A DNA stretch of 64,000 bases from Symbiodinium natans (taxonomy: Eukaryota; Sar; Dinophyceae; Suessiales; Symbiodiniaceae). The stretch is from positions 684,978 to 748,977 of the forward strand of contig CAJNDS010000424.1 in assembly GCA_905221605.1 (NCBI GenBank), given 5' to 3'. Numbering within the stretch: position 1 is the stretch's first letter; each line of letters starts with the position of its first letter. Position numbers and translations under genes: made by a program. The notes beneath the pieces were generated by a model. It had not been told where the DNA came from and did not search any database. It worked only from the letters and a program-made list of their open reading frames with translations. This document shows, piece after piece, positions 11,401-18,568 of this stretch.

Positions 11401-14400
11401 CCGTGGGGCCGGCAGCGGGGTTAAGGTTCGCCTCGACTCCCGCAGCGAGTTGGGCGTCCAATCTGCGAAGAATGTTGGCAGCTTCCACCCAATCATGCAT
11501 GCCTGATGATTCGGGAGCGAAAGACAGGTTGGTTTGAGTCGAGGAGTTCGTCCTGACAACCATGGCGCGTCTAGCAGCTGTGTCAGCGCTTGCTGCCCAC
11601 TGGTTGAGACAGACAGCCTGTATAGGCTCGTGACCAGGCCCGCGAAGGATGGGTTGCCCCCAGGAACTGACAAAATTGAGGGGGATATCCGTCTCCTGCT
11701 CCCAAGGATCCAAGTAGGTTTGCGGACAGGGGGTATCTTGGGCAATGCCGATAGATAGTACATGCCCCTGTGCAAGTCCGGTAAGACTCCCCCCGTATCG
11801 GAAGACATGCTCCCCGTAAACGAGTGCGAATTGGTGTGCCCTAGTGGCTGGCATAGTGAAGGTGGAGGTAGCCCAGCGTATCAGGGCATCCCAGTCCAGG
11901 ATACCGTTGGCGCAGGCAAAAACAGCTGCAGATTCCCTCCATTGGCACAGAATGTAAATGGGTCCCTGCCCGACACGGCGGGGGACATATAGCCAACGCT
12001 GTGTGCCGTGGATATCACGAGGAGTGGCAGGGAACAGGTCGCCATCATTGCTGAGCCGGAAAGCGGGGTGCGCTCTGACGAGTGCGAGTTTGACATCGGT
12101 CGCTGTTTGCCCAGCCGCCGTGATATCAGCCGGGGCGAAGATGCCATATGTCCATATCCTGCAAGTGCCCATCGTGGAGAATCCTGTGGGCGCGGCCCTG
12201 ACCACAGCGGCCAGAGAGAGGTAGAGACCCAGGCGTGCAAGGCTGCTTCGGGTTGTAGCACTGATAAAGGAAAGCCCTACCGCCGTGACTGCACCCCAAT
12301 GGTCGGGGACCCGTCGGTCTAAGGAGGCGCGTGCCCCTTGAGGCCTGCCATTGGTGATCAGGGTAATGATCTGGCCCTCTTCATTAAGAGTAACCGGCCA
12401 AACCTGGTGATTCACAGTGAGGTATCTGACAGGGCGAAGTGTTTCCCGCCCAGCAACGTCGCGGATCACCCACCATGGGCCGGAACCCGGGGGGACACAG
12501 ATGAAGTCCTGAGCGTCCGTACATGCATCGAAAGCCCTGAAGAACCGGTCTTGGTTGGGCCGGAACCCCCTGGCTAGGAGCCTGGTTCGAACGTCGGGGC
12601 CCCCTAAAATCTGTGCCAGGGAGAAAGTAAGTGGACCCTGACATGACAGCCAGATGCGGATGATTTCGTCCATCGGCAAAGCTTGCTGCTGCCAAGTGCT
12701 CGTGACCTCATCCAAAGTCAAAAACAGAGGGGCGGCTACAGCAGCGTGAACCGAGGCTTGAGTAGGATTAGAGATGGGTATCATGGCATGGCCGAGCCGG
12801 AGCAGAGGCGCAGTAAGCAGGAGTCCCAGCCCAGGACGACGATGAACAAAAGCCCACGCGGGAAGGAGCAGGCTGCACCACGCACAAGCAAGAGTAGGAG
12901 CAGAATTATGGGGTAGCAACAAGGTGTGCTCTGCCTCGCGGGAACAGTCCTCAGCGACTGCCGACGACCTAAAGTGGAGAATTCCGCACGTGTAGGCTGC
13001 CTCATAGAGAGGTGCGGGCCAGTGGACAGTCGTGGGCCCGATTTGCACCACGGCTTCACGCATATCCGGCAGGAGGCGTCCGCTAACAGTAGCCACCGCC
13101 GCCCAATCGACAGAGGTGGTGCATAGACCAAAGACGGTCTCCTCGACCACTAGTGCCCAGGCAATCTTATCGTGGCGACAGGGAACCACGCAAGTGATCC
13201 TAAGCGGAGCGCAGAAGACAGCGCGTAGAGTGCCCGTCGGGTCATCCAGACCAGGGTAACTGCTGCAGATCTCCGCTGCGGCCCCCAAGGAGGAGGTGGA
13301 CCAAGAACTAGCAACACTGACCTCCTCCAGGGGGTTGCTAGCTGCAAGACGTGCGTAGGGAGGGGCTGAAGAAAGGGAGTTCTCGTCGAGCCAGGTGAGG
13401 GCTTGTCGACCTATCATGGCAGCAGTAATTACCTCGCAGATGACAGCTCCCCCATTAGACTGACATACCTGGGTTTTTGGCCACCATTGTATGCCGATGC
13501 GACCTGCCTTTGTCCGAACTGCACCTGGATTGCCAGGCAGGGCCTCAAGCGACTGCAGCAGTTCGTCATGCGTGGCGAAGACCCCGCGTATAGCAAAAGC
13601 TGCACCTAGGTTGTGGGCATCCCATCTGTCAACAAGCCACACTACCGTGCAGATACTCCCTTGCGGGGCAGCGAGTAGAACCGGGTGCGGGGGGTGTCCG
13701 AGAGTATGCGGCGGCAGGTCGATGATGAGAATCGGGGCATCCGATGTGGGACGTACAAAGTTCAGCATGTTGTTGACCGTCTCTCTGGCTGGTACCCCAA
13801 GAGTAATCGGCAGCCAGAGATGGGGTGCTTCTGGCTGTAGAAGGGGGAAAACGTGCCTTCTTACCGAGCCAGTGTGCGCGGTGTTGTCACGAAACGCCAG
13901 GGAAAAGGTGCTGATATCCAGAAGTGTCGGCCTAAGGTGTTGTGCCGCGACCACAACAGTGCAGACATCGCCATGCCTTGTCAATCCATGGAAGGAACAA
14001 TCCACCCTGAACACATCATGGCCGAGACGGTCACGCGCCCATTGGTGCACCTGTGCACCGGCCGAGAGGGGTTGGACCTCCACACAGTAGAAGTGCTCCT
14101 GCAGACGGATTATAATAGTGGCCACATCGCGGTGGCCTGTGACCGCTACAAGATGCACATGCGTGAAGTCGGGCGGGGAGGCAATCGGCAGTAGGGCAAG
14201 CTTTCCATCGACCCGGTGATCCCGCATTATGGTCGTTAGAACACGTCCCCAAGACTGGTATGCCGGAAAGTGTGTGGACCATACAATTTGTGGCGACCAA
14301 ATCATGAAGTGGACGACTCGAGGATCATCATCACCTAGTGGGCTGGGGCTTAGGGAAGGGGTGCTAAGCCGACCAGATGCCATGAGATCAGCATGTATGG

Positions 14401-16471
14401 CTGCATGAGTAGCAGCAGACGCCGGCTGTCCGATCTGCTCCGATGCCTGAGCAGTTCTCCCGTAGAGCCGTCCTGGCCTCATAGGAGGGGCACTGTGACC
14501 CCGAGCAGCCGCCGTTGGCTGCATGCAAGTCGCGAGAGGTACCAGAATGGCCCAGTCATAAAGTCGCAGTGCGCAAAATAGCATAAACAATTGGCTGCCT
14601 AGCACGTGCCGGATGGCTCCATCCGCCTGCGAGAAGGTGGGGAGCCCTTCTGGTGAATTGGCACGGGGTGTCGGAGCCAGGCTGAGTGAGAGGAAGGGTG
14701 AGAGATCAAGCAAGGAATCTGCATGAACAGGCTGATCATGCAAGAAGCAGGTCCACCATCCCCAGTCAATTTCATGGGCTTCGTAGGGCTGGTGGGCATC
14801 AAGCGCCCACCTTCGTACAGCCGCTTGTGCAACATCCCGACAACATGAGAAGCGGGGCGTGGGCACCACAACGACCCCAAGCTGACAAGCCCGTAGGTCC
14901 ACAACTAAGGACAGCCCGTTCGCCGGATCAGAAGGCGAGGCCACAAATTGTGCTGTCGGAAAACCAGGTAAGGGAAAAGGTAACTGACTCAGGTGTAACC
15001 CAGGTAGGTCCGGAAATCGCCTACCCAGCAGGGGGGGTGTGACTGGGTCATGTGCAGGAAAGTCTAACTGGATCCAGCCATTGTCCGTGAAGACCATCGC
15101 TCCTGACTGATTCTCCAAGCTCATGGAGCCTGCCACAAGCTGAGTGAGGCCCACTTGGGCGACGCGGAGATCGCCAAGTGGCAGAGTAGCTTCGTGATTG
15201 CTTAGAATGACGGCGTCACAGGACGGTGCCAAGAGAGGCTGTTCCTCCGCGGTGTATGAGCCGGGGTGACAGGTGCAAGCATGGGCTGAGGTGGCCTGTT
15301 GAGAGCCTCTCTGTAATGCTTCCCGAACGACATGCATGCAAGTAGCATCTCGCGGGGTCACAACAACCACAAATACCCAACTGTGGAGTAGAGACCCGAC
15401 AGGCACAGCGTGCATGTACCACGGCAAGGAGCGGGACCTGATGACAAATTGCTCAGTGGGCAGAGTCGGAAAAGTAGTCTGCAACTGGATAACCGTGGCT
15501 TCGGATGGGGACAGGCCAAGTGCTGTGAGCAAGGCTTGGTCAAGGGTTGGCCTAAAAAGACGCGCATCCACCTGAAGAAGGCACGGCTCAGAGCCTTCGG
15601 AAAGACCTCCATGGAAGACCGCCACTCGTCGGACAAAAGCAGGCTCGAGAAGATCCTGGAGAACCATAGGCCGGGCTCCGACTTCCTCAACCGGTGCAAG
15701 GTCAGCAAGGTTCCTTATTTGTGGCACTAAAGTCGGTCCGGCGCTCCTACCATATCTGTCAACCTCCCAGGAAACGTTCGGTGCTAGTTCCGGGTGGTTG
15801 AGAGGGCAGTGAGAGAGAGCGGGCCCAATTGCTGGGTACTTATCTGAGAAAGGCACCCCATACCGTGGCCGGTCCTCCGAGAAGTCCTGTCTTGCAGGGG
15901 GAGGGGCAGGCCTACCCTCCCAAGCTACCTGAAGGGGGGGGGGGCGTGCATTGGCTGGACTGAACAGGAGTAGTAGGAGAAGAGCGCCCTTGCACTGAAT
16001 CCTGCACCTGCCACGGACTTGCTTAAGGGAACAGTAAGGCTGACGCTGTGACCAGACACAGTGGCGGAGTGGGGTTGCATGTAACCCAGCCCAGAAGGCA
16101 GCCATCGGAAGCCAAGCACAGATGCAGTAGCTCCAATGGGGAGCAATCAGTAAGCCCCCTCCTGCAGCCACCATGATTGCAATGAGCCGTCTTGTAGTCG
16201 CGAGCACTTGCGGGGGCCGGGAGCCTAGACAGTATGTGACCTGGTGAGTGACCCTCAATGGGAGACGCATAGAGGTGTGGGGCTCCAGGCAGGAAAAGAC
16301 AAGAGCAAATCCCAAACAAAGCCCCAACAAGGTACACAAGGCGGAACCTGACAGGCTCAAAGAAGCCCCAGAGAAAGCGAGTCCCCAAGCCGTGAAGAGG
16401 AAGAGGCTAGTGCGGCATCGTGGGTTGCAGGTATTTTTTCCTCTGCCAGCTGCCCCTTGTCTGTGGACCAT
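5261..16471 (-). CDS. LINE ORF2, long N-terminal part (about 3,737 codons), membrane-rich
   Basis: The frame opens with ATG at 16471 in a favourable context (A at -3, G at +4), two bases after the ORF1 stop, and runs 11.2 kb without a stop. The first ~170 residues contain several hydrophobic stretches (for example SLFLFTAWGLAFSGASLSL, GALLLLLLFSPANA), suggesting a signal or membrane anchor. More hydrophobic segments recur throughout. The downstream half has at least four modules of about 315-377 residues, each with an LWQRPF-type motif, a PAG-x-x-W-x-P motif and an R-[DNH]-GD motif. No known enzyme domain was recognised before the last ~20 residues, where LLIATDG begins an RNase H domain. A frameshift then puts the rest of RNase H in the next frame. 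The function of the 3,700 residues before the enzymes is unknown. Confidence 0.65.
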   Translation of the reverse strand: MVHRQGAAGRGKNTCNPRCRTSLFLFTAWGLAFSGASLSLSGSALCTLLGLCLGFALVFSCLEPHTSMRLPLRVTHQVTYCLGSRPPQVLATTRRLIAIMVAAGGGLLIAPHWSYCICAWLPMAAFWAGLHATPLRHCVWSQRQPYCSLKQVRGRCRIQCKGALLLLLLFSPANARPPPLQVAWEGRPAPPPARQDFSEDRPRYGVPFSDKYPAIGPALSHCPLNHPELAPNVSWEVDRYGRSAGPTLVPQIRNLADLAPVEEVGARPMVLQDLLEPAFVRRVAVFHGGLSEGSEPCLLQVDARLFRPTLDQALLTALGLSPSEATVIQLQTTFPTLPTEQFVIRSRSLPWYMHAVPVGSLLHSWVFVVVVTPRDATCMHVVREALQRGSQQATSAHACTCHPGSYTAEEQPLLAPSCDAVILSNHEATLPLGDLRVAQVGLTQLVAGSMSLENQSGAMVFTDNGWIQLDFPAHDPVTPPLLGRRFPDLPGLHLSQLPFPLPGFPTAQFVASPSDPANGLSLVVDLRACQLGVVVVPTPRFSCCRDVAQAAVRRWALDAHQPYEAHEIDWGWWTCFLHDQPVHADSLLDLSPFLSLSLAPTPRANSPEGLPTFSQADGAIRHVLGSQLFMLFCALRLYDWAILVPLATCMQPTAAARGHSAPPMRPGRLYGRTAQASEQIGQPASAATHAAIHADLMASGRLSTPSLSPSPLGDDDPRVVHFMIWSPQIVWSTHFPAYQSWGRVLTTIMRDHRVDGKLALLPIASPPDFTHVHLVAVTGHRDVATIIIRLQEHFYCVEVQPLSAGAQVHQWARDRLGHDVFRVDCSFHGLTRHGDVCTVVVAAQHLRPTLLDISTFSLAFRDNTAHTGSVRRHVFPLLQPEAPHLWLPITLGVPARETVNNMLNFVRPTSDAPILIIDLPPHTLGHPPHPVLLAAPQGSICTVVWLVDRWDAHNLGAAFAIRGVFATHDELLQSLEALPGNPGAVRTKAGRIGIQWWPKTQVCQSNGGAVICEVITAAMIGRQALTWLDENSLSSAPPYARLAASNPLEEVSVASSWSTSSLGAAAEICSSYPGLDDPTGTLRAVFCAPLRITCVVPCRHDKIAWALVVEETVFGLCTTSVDWAAVATVSGRLLPDMREAVVQIGPTTVHWPAPLYEAAYTCGILHFRSSAVAEDCSREAEHTLLLPHNSAPTLACAWCSLLLPAWAFVHRRPGLGLLLTAPLLRLGHAMIPISNPTQASVHAAVAAPLFLTLDEVTSTWQQQALPMDEIIRIWLSCQGPLTFSLAQILGGPDVRTRLLARGFRPNQDRFFRAFDACTDAQDFICVPPGSGPWWVIRDVAGRETLRPVRYLTVNHQVWPVTLNEEGQIITLITNGRPQGARASLDRRVPDHWGAVTAVGLSFISATTRSSLARLGLYLSLAAVVRAAPTGFSTMGTCRIWTYGIFAPADITAAGQTATDVKLALVRAHPAFRLSNDGDLFPATPRDIHGTQRWLYVPRRVGQGPIYILCQWRESAAVFACANGILDWDALIRWATSTFTMPATRAHQFALVYGEHVFRYGGSLTGLAQGHVLSIGIAQDTPCPQTYLDPWEQETDIPLNFVSSWGQPILRGPGHEPIQAVCLNQWAASADTAARRAMVVRTNSSTQTNLSFAPESSGMHDWVEAANILRRLDAQLAAGVEANLNPAAGPTAVNLQQDPATTNTAKRRSAKLLGGLCILLVCSGRGLVCDGLLLWLMLGLVPAVSSAPAGSCATPEHAVFLPTWGSPDSTPTRNATPSQYAYLQETVLRLWRDHAEDGAGQQSPDWPRTAITIQLHHHCLEAQPVVCHLLIQDNCLSHLHQAVQSWALAVGSCQACPVLPQPDSTALHFIASAASPDLAAVLLRWGDRLWARALPRLCSDELRSYQIRGICGTISPPVGATLGAQIVLRDGDYLHFYPRPLSAWYEPSESDEPNSTTSAVPAGLVSHSSSKAQTGVHMTMLSSLLLPFLLPDLSWSRHTGDHTRLWTRALALAIVGLYFGSTPAEAMHQADHILHMSCHAHGDCRNLPPFAPRRPSPVALADLVGIEPRSIVHILWQGQTPAVSVRMCSCTPRKIVEICLLADIPEHVPAHIALEAAPPPITAVHWTLSHVSPTAETFMHRDPGHSSSSRGSAAHWVLLALALLHDPRWCGIFLLQGASAMWNPHFRSQAVDVGVGSFMWNQRPADRTLVSVAAGRHDVWVRYFSPFRGESQAVQIPARSTWREITLMCLHNDLPWASSATPVWPAFETPLLTVVPVAPDVKMACIIVSATDWGLPSMVTRQWLLEAVRYMSPGPFSQLYLPLLQQPDGPGFFAIRNGDVFYAAPIDDGAPAQRGGVVEVARPDTLRHATLWQRPFILTAPMHCHMWFPERDVKVCRLPAGTAWSPRDARFSVFTTDLFPGRWTPCPWSRGPSTHLVPVSNQAAHANVLVYDPSGPYCETWPRFTSPADIAGRLRHWGNRPWAVAGYVQSGSAGTSDLQLRDGDVISPSMCQPLPQPATSSATRPSQERTLATLIVGWGIIGRRFPGLTAALMMVLVSPRPCMMSTPPVTARSRSSSSSRGTGAEILPQSVPVGLYHDRGRPAFPTHNHTCDITTFESVQALCPLYGTYSPLRGLADGDADVAHELWRSLSHWHSPLMPVWPALCPPHLQFVPCPPAPLICILVWSGDTLRSHLVLQSIPWDRQTFLFGGYLTPPHATRFDVDGRACLRHGDVCWTRDSGAASSHQPAGVHNAASARHHTLWQRPFRVLGSCPITLWRPGQEPKQDWLPLGATWNPTLSRFDGEWTGAQEDWTVCPWIPLRGLHLCQRATAAHICHVLLPDSTVGGGIVCLRLDRTSPCWTQRYHIRGAVYTAHEPQPRDGDFLEPLPPTLSGASPNPYIRTLLAATLGLSVRPTWLGVAILSMHLLANGAGSDEEDSSGTPRSRSPSIHDRPGPLVTPRSVRVGLFHQSGVVPWRPLPDTIGIHQYHDLQFLCPLSGQRRGLKVPGGLSETDVDAFFRQGLPQWERPWVPVWPAISLSTLHMVPCPPEPLVCVVVTGEVEPRACLVLRTTPAACLPRALGAQHDFSWPLSIRHKRVTGQNPYLRNGDVFLARGSVETRVPGPMQVLLTTTQARHHAIWQNPFVLAQAGEVTLWRPLQPPRTTRLPAGATWHPKKGRFSSMPWDDTISWDPVPWIPSEGLSLCLRSNDPGRVNVILWTQPPRCISRREVEPELAYSYCVRGPTDGSFVRTLRNGDVLLDNLHMVAGSSAQNRPSTWFPLFLGALCQTRRGFGFLRCLALATILSATPGLGMQAEVTRYLWCPYEITRVVSSEAELREPGYTQVAAADAGIVQHWIANSRSSDLVHVLVMSGSSVRALALPPAIPGRFLHAALRQTHADDRLAGPEGLLPDDLGLWWLRHGDVFLWVPQQWRPLLRSLVAAGQTEPLPPTGHIQWRRPFALHAGAQVCLWHHDGRGPVFTYGPPGERWSPRLRTFLPLFASTFPGAWVYAGFCDGRHHFVPGRQDTLASVLVGDASLACHLLPRGQPWFARDGDHIHALQPVPVLGRDADRSHVHARTARVLSTLTPARHPGRLALSCFLGWAQLTRPTRVRVPATVVRQRQLCSQLWDCYLCPRGAPGLTWEKGDNGDWLVDLTGPARLQEASYGHWIADDIPTELPGSAPRHIRTSWQSYPVWTRGVPDQLLIATDGRVMGLVHGLLLSGGSREACGAGSAGNTAP
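5710..10015 (-). repeat. Four tandem protein modules inside LINE ORF2
   Basis: Four copies of a module are read in the same frame. The LWQRPF-type motif lies at about 9345-9373, 8173-8203, 7043-7071 and 6101-6125. Each is followed by CHMW/TLW/VCLW, then by a P-x-G-x-x-W-x-P motif, an R-[DNH]-GD motif and a hydrophobic segment that probably spans a membrane (near 8790-8905, 7690-7775, 6555-6655, 5660-5710). Spacing is about 315-377 residues. The copies are diverged at DNA level, so this is an old protein-level duplication. No family was recognised. Confidence 0.6.
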
Positions 16472-16473
16472 CT

Positions 16474-17928
16474 TCACCGGGTAGAGAAGGGACATGCACA
16501 GGCCTGAAGCACCAGCTGCGCGGGGGTCGCCGAGGTGGAGCTTCCGAGCTGTGTTGCCATGTCGGGCATCATCTGGAGCACCAGCTCGGGATATAGGTAC
16601 TCCTCCACTGATCGGGGGGAAAACGAGTGGACATCCTGAACTGCACCTTGGAGGACGTGCCCCATGACGAGGACCACTATCGGGCAGCGTACCACTGCAT
16701 CCGGGCAGCAGCGCAGGCATCGGTAGCACTGCTGGATGTCCTCGACTGCACTCGCGATCTCTGGTCCTGTTGACAGGGGGTGTCGTAGCAGGGTCTCGAA
16801 GGTGGACCTGGACATCTGCTCTACCTCGTCCGGATCCAGAAAGGGCGGCTCGGGCAGTACAGCTGTGAATCTGGCATCGTGCCCCACCTGCGGTACCGAA
16901 GACTGAAACTTGTCCACCAGGAGTTTCACCATGGCATTCCATGCGGAGACCCATTCGTCCTGGAATTGGATCCAGTCCTGTTCGACCTCGGTGGCGATCT
17001 CCTCGTCTTGCTGAAAAGACATAGGTTCCGAAGGCGTGTCCTCTGCCAAGGTAACACGGGGCTTGTGATCTTTGGGCGGAGTCCGACCCGTGGCCATGGT
17101 GGACCAAGGTGGCTGCCCTGCCATGTGGTCGCTGAAGGAGTGCGTAGCTGGTAGATCCTGGGCCATCATGCTTGTCCTCGGACTCTTCACTGGTCGTTCC
17201 AGGGCAGAGGGTTGTGAGGATCGTTTGCTCCATCTGTTGCCATGCTGAGCTCCCTCTTTCAGGAAGATCTGGGGGCCATCCGTGGCAGCCTTGGGAATCG
17301 TAGGAGGATTTCCGAACGTAGAGAGCTCCGGTGCCGGTGGCGGGAGTCGTGGTGGCCAAGTCGCTCCGCTGGCCATTCCCCCCACCTGTTCGAGGTTCCG
17401 AAGGGCCGTTGAAACCTGGCGAACCGCATCTGGCATATGCGGGCTCCAGACCGACCCTAGGCTGGCTCTGGCGTTCGACAGCAGCTCCTGCGTGGTGCTC
17501 GAAGAGGACGTACCAGCCTGGCTGGACAAAATGTCCAAGGCCTCTTGCATATCCTGATCCAATTGCTGGCCTTGTCGTGCCACATCCGCCAAATGAAATC
17601 CCAGGTGCTCCGCAATCTTTACGAACCACGCCTTCCCAGCTTGTGCCAGCTCTGCTTTCGCCTTGACCCCAAACTCCAAGCGTTTGGAGGCTTTCGCAAC
17701 CTGCGTTGCGTGCCAATTCGCTTCCTGGGCCAGAGACCGGACAGGCGTCAAGCTTTCCTCCGGGGCCAGAATGGCTGCATGTGCCCGGTCTGCTCGAGCT
17801 TGCAGTGCTGCAAGGACGCTTCCCGGGGCCACGAACTTCAAGGTGCTGGTTGTACTGCTCTTGGCAGCTGCTCCCTTGCCTGTACTCTTGGCCTTGTCCT
17901 TGGCACGGTTCTGGTCCTTCGGTGCCAT
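16474..17928 (-). CDS. LINE ORF1, gag-like basic coiled-coil protein
   Basis: From the ATG at 17928 this frame gives 484 residues; it stays open upstream to 18066 with a basic stretch, so the true start could be further 5'. The N-terminus is lysine-rich (MAPKDQNRAKDK). Next come an alanine/glutamine-rich region likely to be helical or coiled coil, a proline/serine-rich middle, and an acidic segment. Near the C-terminus is a cysteine cluster (CYRCLRCC, then VRCP) that might bind zinc. ORF1 proteins of LINEs coat the element RNA; that role is assumed here from position and charge, not from a recognised domain. The stop codon (16474-16476) lies two bases before the ORF2 ATG. Another frame is also open across this whole stretch, but its Gly/Arg/Ser/Pro-rich composition looks like a shadow. 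Confidence 0.6.
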   Translation of the reverse strand: MAPKDQNRAKDKAKSTGKGAAAKSSTTSTLKFVAPGSVLAALQARADRAHAAILAPEESLTPVRSLAQEANWHATQVAKASKRLEFGVKAKAELAQAGKAWFVKIAEHLGFHLADVARQGQQLDQDMQEALDILSSQAGTSSSSTTQELLSNARASLGSVWSPHMPDAVRQVSTALRNLEQVGGMASGATWPPRLPPPAPELSTFGNPPTIPKAATDGPQIFLKEGAQHGNRWSKRSSQPSALERPVKSPRTSMMAQDLPATHSFSDHMAGQPPWSTMATGRTPPKDHKPRVTLAEDTPSEPMSFQQDEEIATEVEQDWIQFQDEWVSAWNAMVKLLVDKFQSSVPQVGHDARFTAVLPEPPFLDPDEVEQMSRSTFETLLRHPLSTGPEIASAVEDIQQCYRCLRCCPDAVVRCPIVVLVMGHVLQGAVQDVHSFSPRSVEEYLYPELVLQMMPDMATQLGSSTSATPAQLVLQACACPFSTR

Positions 17929-18380
17929 GGAGCCGTGATGAAGACGAAGAAGGGTGTGGTCCAGGAAAGTACCGCGGCCTGCTCTGCAACGCCTTCTTGC
18001 CTTTGCCCTGTTCCGACGGAGTTTCCGGTGCCAGGACGGCGAGGGTGGCCGTTTCACCTTCGCCACAGTCGGGGGCCACTGAATAATGAGCTGCGCAGCT
18101 CAGAAAAACACCAGTTGTAATATAGAGGGCAAAAGCCCTCAGCCACATGCGACACCTCCAGGGACGCAGGGGTTGTAGCCAAAACCCGAACCAGTTGGCC
18201 AAGTAAATGACAGCAAGTGGTCTGGTAAGGCTACCAAAAGTAGCCGAAGACGCCACCAGCAATGGCGGACGTCGACGCACCAAGCGCGAGCGCGTGAGAT
18301 GCTGGGGCTCTGCTAGGACAGCAAGAGGTGTGCTCCGGGCAGAAACACACCAAACACTGGGTTTGAGCAGAAGCGCCTCC

Positions 18381-18556
18381 TGCGAATCCCCTAAAAAACC
18401 TAAACTCCGAAAAACCCTGAAACCCTAATACCCTAAAACCCGAAAAGCCCTAGAAACCCTAGAGACGTAAAAACCCTAGAAACCCTGAAACCCTGAAACC
18501 CTGAAACCTAGAACCCTAAACCCTAAACCCTAAACCCCAAACCCCTGAAACCCAAA
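18381..18556. repeat. Degenerate CCCTAAA telomere-like array at the 5' edge of the LINE
   Basis: About 175 bases of CCCTAAA-related heptamers and octamers with many single-base changes. It directly follows the 5' side of the minus-strand LINE and directly precedes the first FH2-gene exon. Confidence 0.85.
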
Positions 18557-18568
18557 CTTCAGGTGCAG

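Larger units (their letters stand above)
379..18380 (-). mobile_element. Giant LINE-like (non-LTR) retrotransposon, frameshifted copy
   Basis: All recognisable coding sequence runs on the minus strand: a basic gag-like ORF1, then a very long ORF2 ending in RNase H, APE-type endonuclease, reverse transcriptase and C2H2 zinc fingers. No LTR, integrase or aspartic protease was seen, so it is a target-primed (LINE) type. Total coding length is about 17.5 kb, far larger than the 4-7 kb usual for LINEs. Two frameshifts (near 5352 and 2285) make this copy non-functional unless they are sequencing errors. The 5' side (about 18380) passes directly into degenerate CCCTAAA repeats. The 3' boundary was not found. 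Family assignment is inferred from domains only. Confidence 0.8.

Noticed and set aside
5261-16471. Viral structural polyprotein
   Set aside because: The membrane segments and modules are suggestive, but no capsid, protease or fusion-protein motif was recognised, and the downstream enzymes are LINE-type.
5261-18283. A single 4,340-residue protein starting at 18283
   Set aside because: The first 604 codons overlap ORF1 and look non-coding; the ATG at 16471 right after the ORF1 stop is the more likely start.
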